From contig CM055099.1 of NCBI GenBank assembly GCA_029204225.1, positions 42,460,597 to 42,524,596 of the forward strand: a stretch of DNA of 64,000 nucleotides, in the 5' to 3' direction. The notes under the pieces were generated by a model. It was not told where the DNA came from and did no database searches. It was given only the letters and a program-made list of their open reading frames with translations. Each line of letters begins with the position of its first letter. The stretch's first letter is position 1. This DNA comes from Diphasiastrum complanatum. Taxonomy: Eukaryota; Streptophyta; Lycopodiopsida; Lycopodiales; Lycopodiaceae. Positions 25,978 to 56,675 of the stretch are shown here, piece by piece. The position numbers and the translations under genes were made by a program.

Positions 25978-28268
25978 TTCACTTATTGCATTAGTGTGTG
26001 ATTTTGTTTTCTGTATCTATTGTGATTGTGTACTAAATGCTCGTTTTTACTTTCCGTCAAAATCTAATCTTTCATTCTCCACTAATTAATGTTGAATATA
26101 AGATCGAAGAATGCATGGCTGTCTTAGACAACTACTATGATATTCAGCTAATGTCAATTGAATGATATCATACTAACTAGCAACTATTGAATCAATTTGG
26201 ACGATAAAGAACGATCTTGAATATAATATAATCATTCATTCATTCTTTTGGGGAGGCAAGGAATTTCTACCATAAGGCTTGTTCGAAGGTAAAATACCAG
26301 TCCCTCACGATTTGTTTATTTGTCTCTCTTGTGATGGCCACATGAACAAAACAATTAAACTTGTAGTGTGAACTCCTTGCTCCTTTATTTGTTGCAAAAA
26401 TATTAGGTTTACATGGATTTTAAGTGGATGCAATGACTATACACTAGCTTCCAACAACTAGGCCATTGCTTGTTGAATTGGGGGGTGGGGGGGGTTGTTG
26501 TGTAACAACAAATATTGGTATGAGGAACGGATATGCAATTTGTGAAACTTTCTTACAAAAGTTAAAGGAAGCACACAAACTAATGGAGGTAATGCAAGCT
26601 TCATGAATCACGTGTGACACTTCCCTCTCTTTATAATTAATAGTAAAGGATCGCGTTGAGATTTTGCTTCATATCGCTGCAGTCAATCAAATTGTGCAAA
26701 AAACTTCATTCCTTTGGAAATAATGGTTTGACCAATGGCACCACCATTTTAAGTGTTTTGTGCATGGGCTATTTTACGAAAAAGAACCGTAAAATAAAAT
26801 GTAAATGATTATCAACTATGAAAGTGACCTGCAACAAATCACGAAATGTTGAAGTTCATAAAACTTTTCAAAAATAGTTTACAACTTATAAAATGTCCAT
26901 ACAAAATTTGGTGGAGCACATTACACCTCATAAAAAGTTAAAACCCATGGGCTATAAAAGTATTATTAGCCATAGTGTAAAATGCCAAGATAATCCTTTA
27001 CTTTTGAGAAAGATTCTAGGGACCTTAAACCATGTTCCATTATGGTGAGGCCATTAGGTTGAGCCATAATGTTAACATTTCATCGGTTGGTTATGTAAGG
27101 TGACTAAAAGGATCGTTTTTCAATACATCATGTACATATCAATGACAACAAACCAAGTATAGGGAGATGGAAGAAAAAGGCTACACATGGTAGTAGGTCA
27201 TAGGATAGAATAGTAGTCTCCAAGAGATGGACATGAGTTCTCTTGAGATTGGTCAACGTCATGAGGATGACAACAATGTTGGGAGTTGAAAGTTGGAGTG
27301 TGGCAACTTAAATGCGCCACCTCCAACTCCATGCTAGTCAAGTTAGCCCTTGTGTGCAAGGGCCTACAAGACATGTGCACCTATTGGGGGGCAAATAGAG
27401 AGATAAAAGTGGTACTTGCAAACACACAGACACACATCCCAGGCGCCCACACACACGTGAGGATAGGGCCAGTTTCCAGTTATATGGCTTACTAGAGAGC
27501 TCCCAAGATTGATTATGGGATATTGTTTTAGGATATCCGATGATGTGGTGCTCCTGACATCCATTTCTTTAAAAAAGCAGAAACGTTGTGAGCCTTGCCA
27601 TTATTGTGGTGTTTTGAGATTTGTAAATTTTTGACATGAGAAATGACCATTCAGTAAGAATGGATGAAAAGTATTTAGTCATTTTCTAGATCTACAAATA
27701 ATCATAATTATTTTTATATTTAAGTACTTATCATGTCACAAACTCATAATCAATAGTCACAAAATGATGCATAACTTTTAAAATAGTAGATTCACAATAT
27801 TGCAATCATTTTTCAAAAGTAACGACAAATTTTGTTATTAAATATTTGTAGTTGTATAGCTTAATATAAAAATTTCAAATTTGATATTCATGAAAGTAGT
27901 AGTAAATTTCACGATGTAATATTTATAATTTCATGATGCACACTTCACAATCGCAAAAAAAGGAGTATCACAATTTATTGTGTATGAATTGATGAAAGTA
28001 GTGATAAATTTTATCGTTCTCAATTTCAGGATTGAATTCACAAAAATAGTCACAATTTGTGCAATCAAATACTTACAATATCACAATTTCTATTAACAAA
28101 TTTCATCATAGATATTCATGAGAGTAACCACAAATATCATGATTGAGTATTCATTATTTTCATAATTCAATATAATTAATGAAATTCACATTTGATATTA
28201 AAAACAGTCACAATTTTAGTATTTAGAAAAATTGCTATTTTCTATTCACAATTGTACTATTAAAAAGA
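25978..28268. other. AT-rich intergenic sequence, no gene seen
   Basis: A G-rich tract lies near 26480-26496. From about 27600 on, the sequence is built of diverged short units with TCACAATTT and TCATGATT words. It looks like an older, degenerate version of the 21-bp minisatellite that follows. No frame resembles a known protein. Confidence 0.4.
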
Positions 28269-28434
28269 TGCGAGTATCACGACCAATATTCAAGGTATCA
28301 TGATCAGTATTTAGAGTTTCACAATCAATATTCAAAGTATCATGATCAGTATTCAGAGTTTCATGATCAATATTCAGAGTTTCACGATCAATATTTAGAG
28401 TTTTACGATCAGTATTTAGAGTTTCACGATCAAG
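28269..28434. repeat. 21-bp minisatellite, about 8 copies
   Basis: The units follow the pattern AGAGTTTCACGATCAATATTC with alternation of TTCACGATCAA and ATCATGATCAG types. Because 21 is a multiple of 3, the minus strand reads as an open heptapeptide repeat of the type D-R/H-E/D-T-L-N-T/I, for example DRETLNT. I regard this frame as a by-product of the repeat. Confidence 0.85.
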
Positions 28435-28939
28435 ATCCTGCCTACAAGACAAACACAATGGAAAACACACTATGGAGAAACCACCCAACCAAGTCAAAGC
28501 AACCAATCAACTCTTGAAGCTTCACCCCCCCCCAAGCCAAGGAAAATGAAGCATGAAAGTAGAGTGAGAGCCTAGTAATGAATCAACTACAAGATGAGAT
28601 AGTCGGGCGAGTTTTGCCTCTTTATATAGAGCCTAGAACCACCTGTGCACATAGTCATGCCAAGGTCCTAACTCCCCTATACATAGATTCATCTAGAATA
28701 GAGTTTCTATGCATGGATCCTCTATTCATAGAATTGCTATTAATAACTCTACACATGCATACAGTGTCCCAAACCTTGTACTAACTTAGTTTAGTGTGTT
28801 CTGGGCCTCACAAGGATATTAGTTACTTTCGGGTCACGTCCAATATGACGTGGCATAACTAAGAACTTGTTTCACTGGAGTACCATGTATCCAAGACTAG
28901 GAGTGTACTGAATCCTATGTACTTGTCATGGACATGACA
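28435..28939 (-). mobile_element. Ty3/gypsy 3' LTR (3' part placed, far end not defined)
   Basis: The minus strand reads a purine tract (AAGGGGGGAATAA), then TGTCATGTCC, the start of an LTR, at 28939 and downward. The other end of the LTR within 28435-28800 cannot be fixed, because no second copy is present. A plus-strand TTTATATAGAG lies at about 28620. Confidence 0.5.
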
Positions 28940-29090
28940 TTATTCCCCCCTTGAACTGCTCCTGTCCTCAGAAGCTAAACTTAGGAAAATTCTACTTAAT
29001 GCTATTAACTCTCTCCCATGAATCATCATCCTCAGTACGACCTTTCCACCGAATTAAGCACTAAAAAATAGAACAATCTCTCAGTACTGA
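28940..29090 (-). pseudogene. Ty3/gypsy integrase C-terminal chromodomain-like end
   Basis: The minus-strand translation gives LIRWKGRTEDDDSWERVNSI, a stop, NFPKFSF, a stop, then GQEQFKGGNNVM. This is the chromodomain end and tail seen in plant gypsy pol, running directly into the purine tract and LTR. Upstream integrase and RT are missing. Confidence 0.7.
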
Positions 29091-29130
29091 AAGAACATTC
29101 ACACTCACAATCTATGTTATGGCCGTATTT

Positions 29131-29432
29131 TGTTAAGGATCGACATATATAGGTAGGAGGACTGCATGAAGAGATGTGACCTATTTATAACAGACCGCAT
29201 GGGGATTGCATAGATTCATGCACAAAATCTCTATATATATAGAGGTAGGGATTCTCCCATTGACAACTTGGTTCAGGTTACCAGTTGCTCTCTTCTCCTC
29301 TTGCTTTCACATGGCATGGCTTAGGGGCTAGATCCAAGTTTGATCTAGGTTTGGTTGGGCAGTTTGGCTCCATAGTCTCTCTTATTGTGTTTTCCTATCC
29401 TCATCTTAGGGGTTTCCCTAGTGGTCATTACA
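29131..29432 (+). mobile_element. Candidate 5' LTR followed by a primer-binding site
   Basis: The segment starts TGTTAAGGATCG and ends CATTACA. It carries a TATA-like CTCTATATATATAGAGG near 29231 and is followed by TTAGTATCAGAGGA, close to the usual TGGTATCAGAGC site. No matching 3' LTR was found downstream, so this is a structural guess. Confidence 0.45.
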
Positions 29433-32261
29433 TTAGTATCAGAGGACTTTGATAGCTTTAAAAAAAACAATTTAAATTTTTTTGCATGGTGAGGATATTG
29501 GCATGTGTTGCTCAAGCTATGGTTGTAATTGATTCTTTTTGCAGCTTAGTGTAATTGCGTGACGAATTGGAGATGTCATGATGGTTTGGAGTTGTCCAAG
29601 TTTTGCATGGCAAGGGGTCTAGTTTGGAACTATCCCGGAATGGTTAGTAACTCAATAGTGAAACCTATGGATGGTCCAATTAGGCATATTTCCAATTTGA
29701 ATGGTGTAATTACCAGTTTTTTTTTTTAGCTTTGAGTAACAATGGAAAAATATATTATGGAATTAGTTTTTGTCTTTACAAAAATTCCTAACGAGCAATT
29801 TTTTTGACTTGGGTCATGAAATTAGGAATATTGGCAAATTGTAACTTCCTATATTATTTTTATCAGAATTGTAGCCGGTGAGGAAATTTCGATTTCTTGG
29901 TACAATTTTGTCATTTTTCCTTTGGAATAAGGATTTATTCCCAGTTAAATATAATTGTGGATTTTTTATCCATTTATTTTCCTTTTTTATCAGTAAGTCT
30001 TTTTGACCCACATTAAGATTGTATGTCTCTAAAGTCAATCAATATGGAGTGATTCCATAGTAATGGATTTCATTTAATTGAATGAACTGTTTGGATATGA
30101 ATCCTTGATTGATAAAGTTTTTAACCAGAAATACTTTAAATGTGACGGTAATCCATGTGTGGAATCTTATGGTTGGATCATCCTTTCGTAAATGGATTGT
30201 TATCCATCAGGAAATAAATTTATGGATTCTCCAGTGTTTGGTTATAATGATATGTGCCTATATTTGGTATAGGGATTCTAGATTGATTCTATAGATCTCT
30301 AAAATATCAGATATGGCAATTAAGTATTAGGAAGAGTTGGTGGTATGGGACATCAGTAATATCGGAAAATGAATTCTAGGACTGTAAAGATTTGATTACC
30401 AATGGTAACTTTGAATACCTATTCGCGATATGGAAAAAATTGGATCATTGGTTAATTGAGGGGTATTCTGGGAAATTTTGAGATTTAGTCTAGTCCCATT
30501 ATTGGTATCTCATAATTTACAAAATTAGAGAGCCCTTAAATCTATTTATCACTTTTTAAAAGAACCCTTACGACATCAGATAAAATTCATATGATCCTTC
30601 CGGCATGGAAATTATTTTCTGAAGGACTGTTTAATCATGTGAATTACTACTTGGATAAGGCTTGGAAGTTGGAATGTTCCAAGATGTTGGTATTTTCAAT
30701 TTCTTAATCCCTTATTGTCTCTTATGCATAGATAGATCTCAAATAGATGATAATTGTTGTGATTCGTGTTGAGAATATATAGAAGGAAAGTCTTTTGTAT
30801 AATAAATTGAATCCGGTTGGTGGGAAGACACTTATTGTTGACTTTTCACGATTATGGTATTTTCATTTGTCATCTCTCTACCAAACTTTTATAGAAATTG
30901 GAAATTTCTTTTAAAAGAGGGATGAAGTGATGTGTAAGATTCTATTATAAGGACCTATCAATTGTACAAAGTGGAGAGAAATTCTCTAGGGATTGTGTTG
31001 GAACAATCTAGTACTAGAGATGGATTGAAATTGGAAATCATTACAAGTAGTACTGAATAAGATCAGAAGTCACTAATCCTAGATTGTGAGGGATAGAAGT
31101 GAATTTGATCATTGGGATGTTTGTGTTAAATCAACCTAATCTTATTTGGAATACTAGGATCAAGGAGGGGTTGATGAGGGAATTTCGTTTCAAAGTTGTA
31201 AGTGGATTGGAAAACTCATGAGAGAAGATGTATGCCTAGTCTCAAATATTTCCCAAATATGTTATTTACTCAAAAAAAAAAAAAAAATTTGTAGTTGAGT
31301 TTCCATGAGATATGAGAGTAACATATGCAGATTCTGGAGGAATCTGCCAGATAGGACATATGTGTTATATATTGGATCATAGTGAGATTATTCTCATATG
31401 TGCACATTTAATCTTGTATGGATCTACTATGTATTCCTAGTTGCTAGGTCTATTTGGTGCATTAACCTAGTCTGTAAACATAGACATATGATCAAGTATT
31501 GTTGAAATAGATACTTGTAGAGTTAACGGATCTTTCTGTGAAAGACTTATTGGTTAACTTAAAAGTGATTTGGATAAGGATCTAAATGTGGTGTTATACG
31601 TGTATAATTAAGATCTGCACCTAGACATTTGACATTTCTAAATCATTAGCAATTAACTTGAGTAATTGGTTTACTCTTGAGGAAGTTAATTCGTAAAATG
31701 GACAATGTGATGAGAATTCACTAGGAATTGTTTGTTTTGTGTGTATTGCTTGTAAGACACATGATTTATGAGTCATTTGTATTCATCGGGGAGAAAATTG
31801 TGTGCATAGGATATACGGAATTCTTGGATGAGTATTTCTCAGTTGAGAAATAAAATTATTTCATTGGTGATTGTATCCCAAAGAGCTCAATTGAATACCG
31901 AATCATTATGATTCCAAGAATGATAACTAAATGTTTGGGAAATTCAACAAAACTTTAGATATCTAGATTTAGTTCTAGACTGTAATCTAAAGTTTTTGGT
32001 GGATGAAGATGGTTATTGATATCATTTTGGTATGCTTTCTGTCTTTGGAATTTGATGTTGGTTAAAGAATCCAGTTTGTGGAATATTCTTAAAATCCACT
32101 AGTGGAAAAGATTTTGGAATGATTCTTATATATTTCCTGAGTTGTGTATTAAACATAAACTCTAGAATCCTTTTGCAATTAAGTATGTTTTGAGATTCTA
32201 CAGAATTATGATTGACGAATCATAAGAATCTAATTATTTGTGATTGATGGTATTAGAATTC
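29433..32261. other. Decayed AT-rich sequence, probably old retroelement interior
   Basis: It follows the primer-binding-like site and shows a uniform style of short diverged words (GGATTCT, GTTTGG, AATTGG) with no open frame I recognise. Similar sequence continues after 33953, which suggests that the copia fragment at 32262-33953 was inserted into it. Confidence 0.35.
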
Positions 32262-33405
32262 AGCAATTTATAGAAGATCAAGGAGGAAAAGTATGTTTGT
32301 TGCTAAGAAGCCTTTATGAGCTTAAGCAAGCACCTAGAGCTTGGTACTCTAGAATGCTTTCTTAAACTCTATAAATTTTGTTGTAAGTGCTTATGATCCT
32401 TCTTTGTACTTAAGATTTAATGATGGTAAAGTCATCATTCTTATTTTGTATGTAGATGACATTATCCTTAGTGGAAATGATCATGATGGTATACAAGAAG
32501 TGAAGATAGCATTGTCTAAAGAGTTTAACTAGATGGTGGATCTTGGTGTTCTTCATTTCATACTAGGAATAGAAGTATCAAGAGGCAAAGATTTGAGTTT
32601 TATTTGTCAATCCAAATATGCTTCTTCTATCTTAGAAAAGTTTGAAATGAAAGATTGTAAAGGAGTAGATACTCCTATGGAGCAAAATGTGAAAGTCTCT
32701 TATGGTAATGATGAAGCATCCTTTGAGGACATCACACTATATAGAAGACTTGTAGGCTCCCTAATCTATCTTACGATAACTAGACTTGATCTAAGTTATA
32801 GCTAGGTAAGCTAAGCCAATCTATGCAAAATCCATTGGTTTGTCATTGGAAAAATGCTAAAAGGGTGTTGAGGTACATCTCGGCCACCAAGAACTTTGGC
32901 ATTTTGTATCATGGATCTAACCTTGATGCTGATTTTGCAGGTGATAAGGTGGATAGGAGGTCCACAAGTGCTTTTGTTACCTTTCTTTGCAATGGCATAG
33001 TGTCTTGGCTTTCCAAAAAGTAAGAGACAATTTCTCTATCTTCAACCGAGTTGGAAAACAAGGCATTAACATCAACAACAAAGGAGATCTTGTGGTTGAA
33101 GAGGCTTTTGGTAGAGTCGCAAGTCATGGAGGCCGAGGAGCAGCCAATCATATATTGTGACAACCAATCAAGCCAAGCATTAGCAACCAATCCCACATTC
33201 CATGCAAGGAGCAAGCACATAGAGATTGCTCACCACTTTGTGAGAGAAAAGGTTCAAGCAAAGGAGATCAAGCTTCATCATGTAGCTTCTTCAGATTGCC
33301 TTGCTGATCTACTCACTAAAGCCTTGCCAAAGGCTTCATTTATCAAGTTAAGGTCAGCCTTAGGAATTGTAGATAGATGTACCATAGATGTAGCATGTAC
33401 CAATT
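32262..33405 (+). pseudogene. pol: Ty1/copia RT C-terminal part and RNase H
   Basis: It starts within RT (SLYELKQAPRAWYSRM) and has the intact catalytic box VDDI in YVDDIILSGN near 32450. It continues with LGVLHFILGIEVSRGKDLSF, then TPMEQNVK and RLVGSLIYLT (32533-32805), LRYISATKNFGILYHGS and the RNase H end (33051-33407). That end includes YCDNQSSQALATNPTFHARS, then KHIEIAHHFVREKV and DLLTKALPKA. There are only a few stops, so it is younger than the fragment at 653. Everything upstream of the RT palm is missing. Confidence 0.9.
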
Positions 33406-33414
33406 GAGGAGGAG

Positions 33415-33953
33415 TGTTAGAATTTGGCAATTTTCACATGGTTTAAGCAATTAGTTTGATGTCTATGTGGATCCACACGTGTGAGGACCTGTCCACACAT
33501 GTGAACCAATGGATGATGTGGCAAATTAGATAGACCTTATCCAAAGTGGATATGGATGAGTACTATGAGCTGTCTCACAAGTGTTGGAAGTAGCCTAGAG
33601 AGAGATTTGTACTTGATCCATGATGGATCCATTGTGAACCTAATCATGAGAAACATTGGTTTGTGAGCAATCATTTTGTTTTCACTCTCTTAAGCTAGTT
33701 CTTTGTGAATGAATGCTTAATATTTCTTAAGTAAACTAATTTTCTGTTAGCAGGCACCGTACAGTGACAGTGCTGCACAAGTGTGAAGCCATTTGATCAT
33801 CATTTTTTATTGTTCTTGCTTGGATCACTAAAAATTGTCAAGTAGAAGCTAGAATTGGATGCTAGTCTTGATATAGATCAAGATCCCAAGCTACCAATCA
33901 CTCTTATTGATCATTTATGGATCAAAATGAGTCCTAAACTCTGATATTTGACA
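33415..33953 (+). repeat. 3' LTR of the copia fragment
   Basis: It begins TGTTAGAATTTGGC directly after the polypurine tract GAGGAGGAG (33406-33414). It contains the paired motifs CCACACGTGTGAGG and CCACACATGTGAACC near 33473-33510. The end is set at the last plausible CA (TTTGACA); no duplicated target is available to confirm it. Confidence 0.65.
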
Positions 33954-35447
33954 GATGGATCATAAATGGATACTTAATCAAAGAGAGGATAGTCAGGAAA
34001 TGTGCTGATTCTTAGGTATGTTGAGTAATTCCCAGTTCTAATTGAGTTGAGATTTCAGATTAGCATTTTGAAAATGTAAATATCGTTACTCCAATATAAT
34101 ATGGAATCCTATTGGATCTCCTAGGCATTTTTCGTAAGTAAATTGTTTCTACTTATGGAGAATTTTGCTTACTTTAGTGGATTGGATTCTGCTACAAATT
34201 ATAGTCTATTTGTGTTTGTGTACACGTTCAATCTATATCTCCAGATTTATAGGAGACAACTAAATCTATTGAGATTCAGATGAGTTTCTGATTTCTTGCA
34301 TTGGATGCTATAAATGGGGCTATTAACTCATTAGAGTAACTAGAATATAATTGTCTGAGACTTGATGGATCTCCTAGAGATTTTAGTTGATTACACATAA
34401 CAAGAATATATTTCTCCCTTAGGATTCAAGCTAGCAGAGTGGAAAGATATAGCCAGGAGGCTGGTAGCGTATACTCGTGCTCACGACATGCATTTAAATA
34501 TCAAAAAAACAATTGCATTCAACAATTGGAAAGAATCCAGCCAACTTCGCCCTAAGCATGATGAAGTATTTGCTTGCTCCAGCCATGAACAAGTTGTTGC
34601 CTTGCTGTATGTAGTGACATGTAATGCAACCTTGTGGCTGTCTCTCAGAGAGAGCGACATCACGACCTTGGCCCAAACTCGTAAGTTAGCTCACATGAAG
34701 GTATTTGTTAAGGATTGAAATTATGTTCTAATCAAAAGCAACATAACCTAATTTTTAAATGAAAAAAAAACATGGTAGCACTTGAAAAAACGTTAAATTA
34801 AATTAATAAAATAAGATAAAATGTATATAAAACAAGGCACTCTTTTTCCATTCATCAAATGTCTTTTACTATTTTCTATTTTAGATGCATGCATGATTAC
34901 TTACATGTGGGATAGTTTAACCTTAAATCAAGGTTAAAACCTAAAATGTTTGGGCCACCATCACAACTTGTCTTTAACGTTGATTTTTTTTCAAACTCCA
35001 TTGACCGACCTCAACACGTAGCATCGTGAGGATTGATAGTGGACATGTGGCATTACGGCATTGGTTGAGAGAAGGTTCATTATGTTTTATAGTGTAGGCT
35101 TGTAAACATATTTAGATCTTGACTGTCTATCTCTCTCCTGCTACGTTAGGTATTGTTAACTCGACGGTGGGCTACAACTTGTAGCAGTATTCGCCGTGGG
35201 TGTAGCAATATTCGCCGCTCCTGCGGCTCAGCCTGCTACATGCAGTAGCCCACCTCCAGATGAACGATACCTAGTCCATAGCATTGTTTGCATTGGTTTG
35301 CAAGGCAAGGCCAAAAAACGTGTGGGCGCGGGTATGCCCCACCCCCCAAAAACAATGGGCTATTATTGTTTGATGATGGTTTTACCTGTTCAAAACAAGG
35401 TTATAGACGTGCAGGCTTGCAACGCGCATGTGTAAAAGTCCTACGAA
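33954..35447. other. Intergenic sequence upstream of fabG
   Basis: The first part (to about 34430) resembles the decayed sequence at 29433-32261. From about 34430 the composition changes. A frame at 34488-34718 (76 codons) has no recognisable homology. From 35100 the sequence is richer in GC and CpG, as expected for the distal promoter of the next gene. Confidence 0.4.
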
Positions 35448-35463
35448 CACGTGGCCACACGTG
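35448..35463 (+). promoter_or_regulatory. Twin G-boxes upstream of fabG
   Basis: Two CACGTG hexamers (35448-35453 and 35458-35463) are spaced ten bases apart, about one helix turn, roughly 300 bp upstream of the start codon. An ATTGG (inverted CCAAT) follows at once. G-boxes are bound by plant bZIP and bHLH factors, including light and ABA regulators. The role here is inferred from position. Confidence 0.5.
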
Positions 35464-35519
35464 ATTGGGGCGGCCTCAAGCATTTTAGAGCCTTTAAGGC
35501 TTCACTATTGCCCTGACTG

Positions 35520-35756
35520 ACTGACGAACGGGCAAGAATTTCGTTTCTCTTTACGATCCATGCACTTCGACATCTCTCGATCGTCTTTGGATTTTCGTGC
35601 TCTCTGCTGCGTCGATCGATGCATCAGTTTTTTCATGCAGGCAAATTGCTTCTCTGCTGCAGATAGAGCATTGGTCTCTAAGGAAGATCTGGTTGATTAG
35701 CTTCTTCTGTTCTTGCTGAACAGATTGATTGTTTTTTTTCTCGGGATAGTGCAGTA
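35520..35756 (+). promoter_or_regulatory. Probable 5' leader of fabG
   Basis: Pyrimidine-rich CT and TTC sequence lies between the twin G-boxes and the start codon, typical of a plant leader. TTTTTTTTCTC...GTGCAG just before the ATG resembles a splice acceptor, so an intron in the leader is possible. No clear TATA box was seen. Confidence 0.4.
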
Positions 35757-51873
<16,117 letters not shown>

Positions 51874-52200
51874 CCCTTTTAGTTAATTGCACCAAAATAT
51901 ACAGGAACGGCAGTTCTACTTAAGATGTCATTTGCAGATGTGTCCGAGCATTATCTTATGCTTGCCCAAAATTTGGAAATCGTGAATATCTTTTAAGTAC
52001 GAGTCTAGAATATCTCACTTCATTCAATATTTTAATGTATGGAAAATTTTGAGCTGGACGTTTTCTCCTTTTGGACTTTCGAACCACCCCCCCCTTTCTT
52101 TTTGCAAACATCCCAAGATTGTTCGATCTTTTTACTACTTTCTTGCTCTGAACTGATAACTATTGTACAAAGTGTCAATCTTGCAAGCGTAACTCAATGT
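51874..52200 (+). other. Probable 3' UTR of fabG
   Basis: It follows the TAA at 51871-51873. No canonical AATAAA was seen; AATATTTTAATGTATGG near 52025 is a possible plant polyadenylation region. A C-rich run lies near 52086. Confidence 0.4.
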
Positions 52201-53235
52201 AACCCCAAATGAAATGAATTCTAAACAGCAAACAACTAGCAAATATCTTTCACACAATTGGCTATTTACTGAGCAAACTTTCTATTGCTGAATTGAGTGG
52301 ATATTCAGCAATCAAATTTTTTTTCAAATTTTTTTTCGAGCACTGGATCAATCATGAAGTATACTTGTGAATGGGAGAGCATATAGCAACAGATTGCAAT
52401 GGGTACCAAATCACCTCAACAATAACTGTTGCAAAAGGACTCTATAAGCAGCTAGTGCAGCAATTCGGAAGTTAATGATCTTGTGGTTTGCCCCTAGGTT
52501 ATACTTTTTGCCTTCATAGACTTTTTCTATCATCTTCAATTTTTGCACAACCTATTTTATTACCCCCCCCCCCCCCCATCTCTCTCTCTCTCTCATGCAT
52601 ATCTCAAGCATTGGATGTAAGAATTGCATCTGAGCTTGGATAATTGTTTTTGACATGAAAAAAGTGGAACTGGTAATGTATGCCAATTGGAAGTCTGCTT
52701 GTCTCTCAATCTTGGAAAATCTTTTGTTTTGTATCCAGTTTTATTTGGTGTTTTTCCTTGTATCATTCTATGGAAAAAGTTGGTGAACGTTGCAGAGGCG
52801 GTTACCATTGTATTCGAAGGGGTCAATGTTGTCTCAACTGTATGAGGCAATTTGAGGCATTTGAGAATAATATATTAACAATCATATTTATCACATTAAT
52901 ATTGGAGCACAATCAATGCTGATATTTCTTGACAATATCAAAAGAAAAACTTTATCCATACATTCGTTTGATATTTGTAATGATTGAATTGGGTTATGGG
53001 AAAAGGCTCATAAGTATATGAAGTCTCTTCAACATTGCACATATAGTCGTGAATGTATGTTCTGCAAACCTTGATTATAGACACTCTGCACTTGTCATTT
53101 CCAGTCTTTTTGAAATGATATGTAGCATGGGAGTTCAAGCATAAATGCTAAAACAATTGATAACTTGTTTTTGGGACAAAGTAATTTGCATTGCTTGTCA
53201 TTGAGAAGCTGTTGCCACAAGCAAATAAGAGCACA
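52201..53235. other. Intergenic sequence downstream of fabG
   Basis: There is no recognisable gene. It contains a 15-base C homopolymer (52563-52577) followed by a short CT run to about 52594. Confidence 0.4.
52563..52594. repeat. C15 homopolymer plus short (CT)n
   Basis: 15 consecutive C residues followed by ATCTCTCTCTCTCTCTC. The complementary strand is G-rich. Confidence 0.95.
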
Positions 53236-54004
53236 TGCTAATATTTTATTGAATAACAAGTTTATTTGCATTCCATCTCCGTCATGTCACTTGAGCTAAA
53301 TCTAATTTTAAATGGAAAGGTAAGCTTAAAAGTAGAAAATTTCATGAGCCAGAGCGTTAGATATTACTTCAAAAATACAATAAAAGCATGTCTAGAAAGG
53401 TTGAAATCTCTTCATGTTTTTAATCTGAAATGAAGCCGTGAAACTTTATAAGTGATTGGAAATTTAAAAATAATAAAAGTCCTTTGGTTGAAAGAAGTGT
53501 ACACCCCTCAAATTCAAAGCCTAAATTGAAAACATAATGGATTATGCCAATACACTTGATCCCTAGACTAAATAATGGTGTCTTATGTTGAGGACTCTAC
53601 TCTTGCTGCCCTATTCTTAGAGGGATTTGCTAATATTTTATTGACTAACAAGTTTATTTGCATTCCGTCTCCGTCATGTCACTTGCGCTAAATCTACTTT
53701 TAAATGGAAATGTAAGCTTGAAAAGTAGAAAATTTCATGAGCCGGAGCGTTAGATATTACTTCTCGAAACACAAATAAAAGCAAGTTTAGAAAGGTTGAA
53801 ATCTCTTCACGTTTTTAATCTGAAATGAAGCCATGAAACTTTATAAGTCATTGGAAATTTGAAAATAATAAAAGTCCTTTGGTTGAAAGAAGTGTACACC
53901 CCTCAAATTCAAAGCCTAAATTGAAAACATAATAAATTATGCCAATACACATGATGGTGTCTTATGTTGAGGGCTCTACTCTTGCTGCCCTATTCTTAGA
54001 GGGG
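53236..54004. repeat. Tandem duplication, unit about 392 bp
   Basis: Copy 1 (53236-53627) and copy 2 (53628-54004) both start TGCTAATATTTTATTGA and share nearly all bases through CTGCCCTATTCTTAGAGG. Copy 2 lacks a segment of about 23 bp containing CCCTAGACTAAATAATGG and has scattered substitutions. Neither contains an open frame of note. Confidence 0.92.
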
Positions 54005-56535
<2,531 letters not shown>

Positions 56536-56675
56536 GTTAGTTCAAAAATACACACACCACTCATGTGTTGGAGAGGATTCCCTCAAAAATCCAACCATAC
56601 TTGGCTAGATTTGTCTTGTAACATTTCACCAATAATACTGGGTTTTCAGTGTTTCAAAGTTATTATTGACATTAC
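56536..56675. repeat. Degenerate array unit split by the copia (left part)
   Basis: It contains ACACACACCACTCATGTGTT, then GGATTCC, AATCCAACCATACTTGGC and the ATTAC target. It is the left half of a unit whose right half resumes at 61765. A second, diverged unit is at about 62200-62650. Confidence 0.75.

Noticed and set aside
28269-28434. Regular repeats considered as a CRISPR-like array
   Set aside because: The units are contiguous with no unique spacers and lie in a plant nuclear genome.
28246-28506. 86-codon minus-strand frame with a DRETLNT repeat
   Set aside because: It is explained by the 21-bp minisatellite, whose length is a multiple of three. There is no start context or homology.
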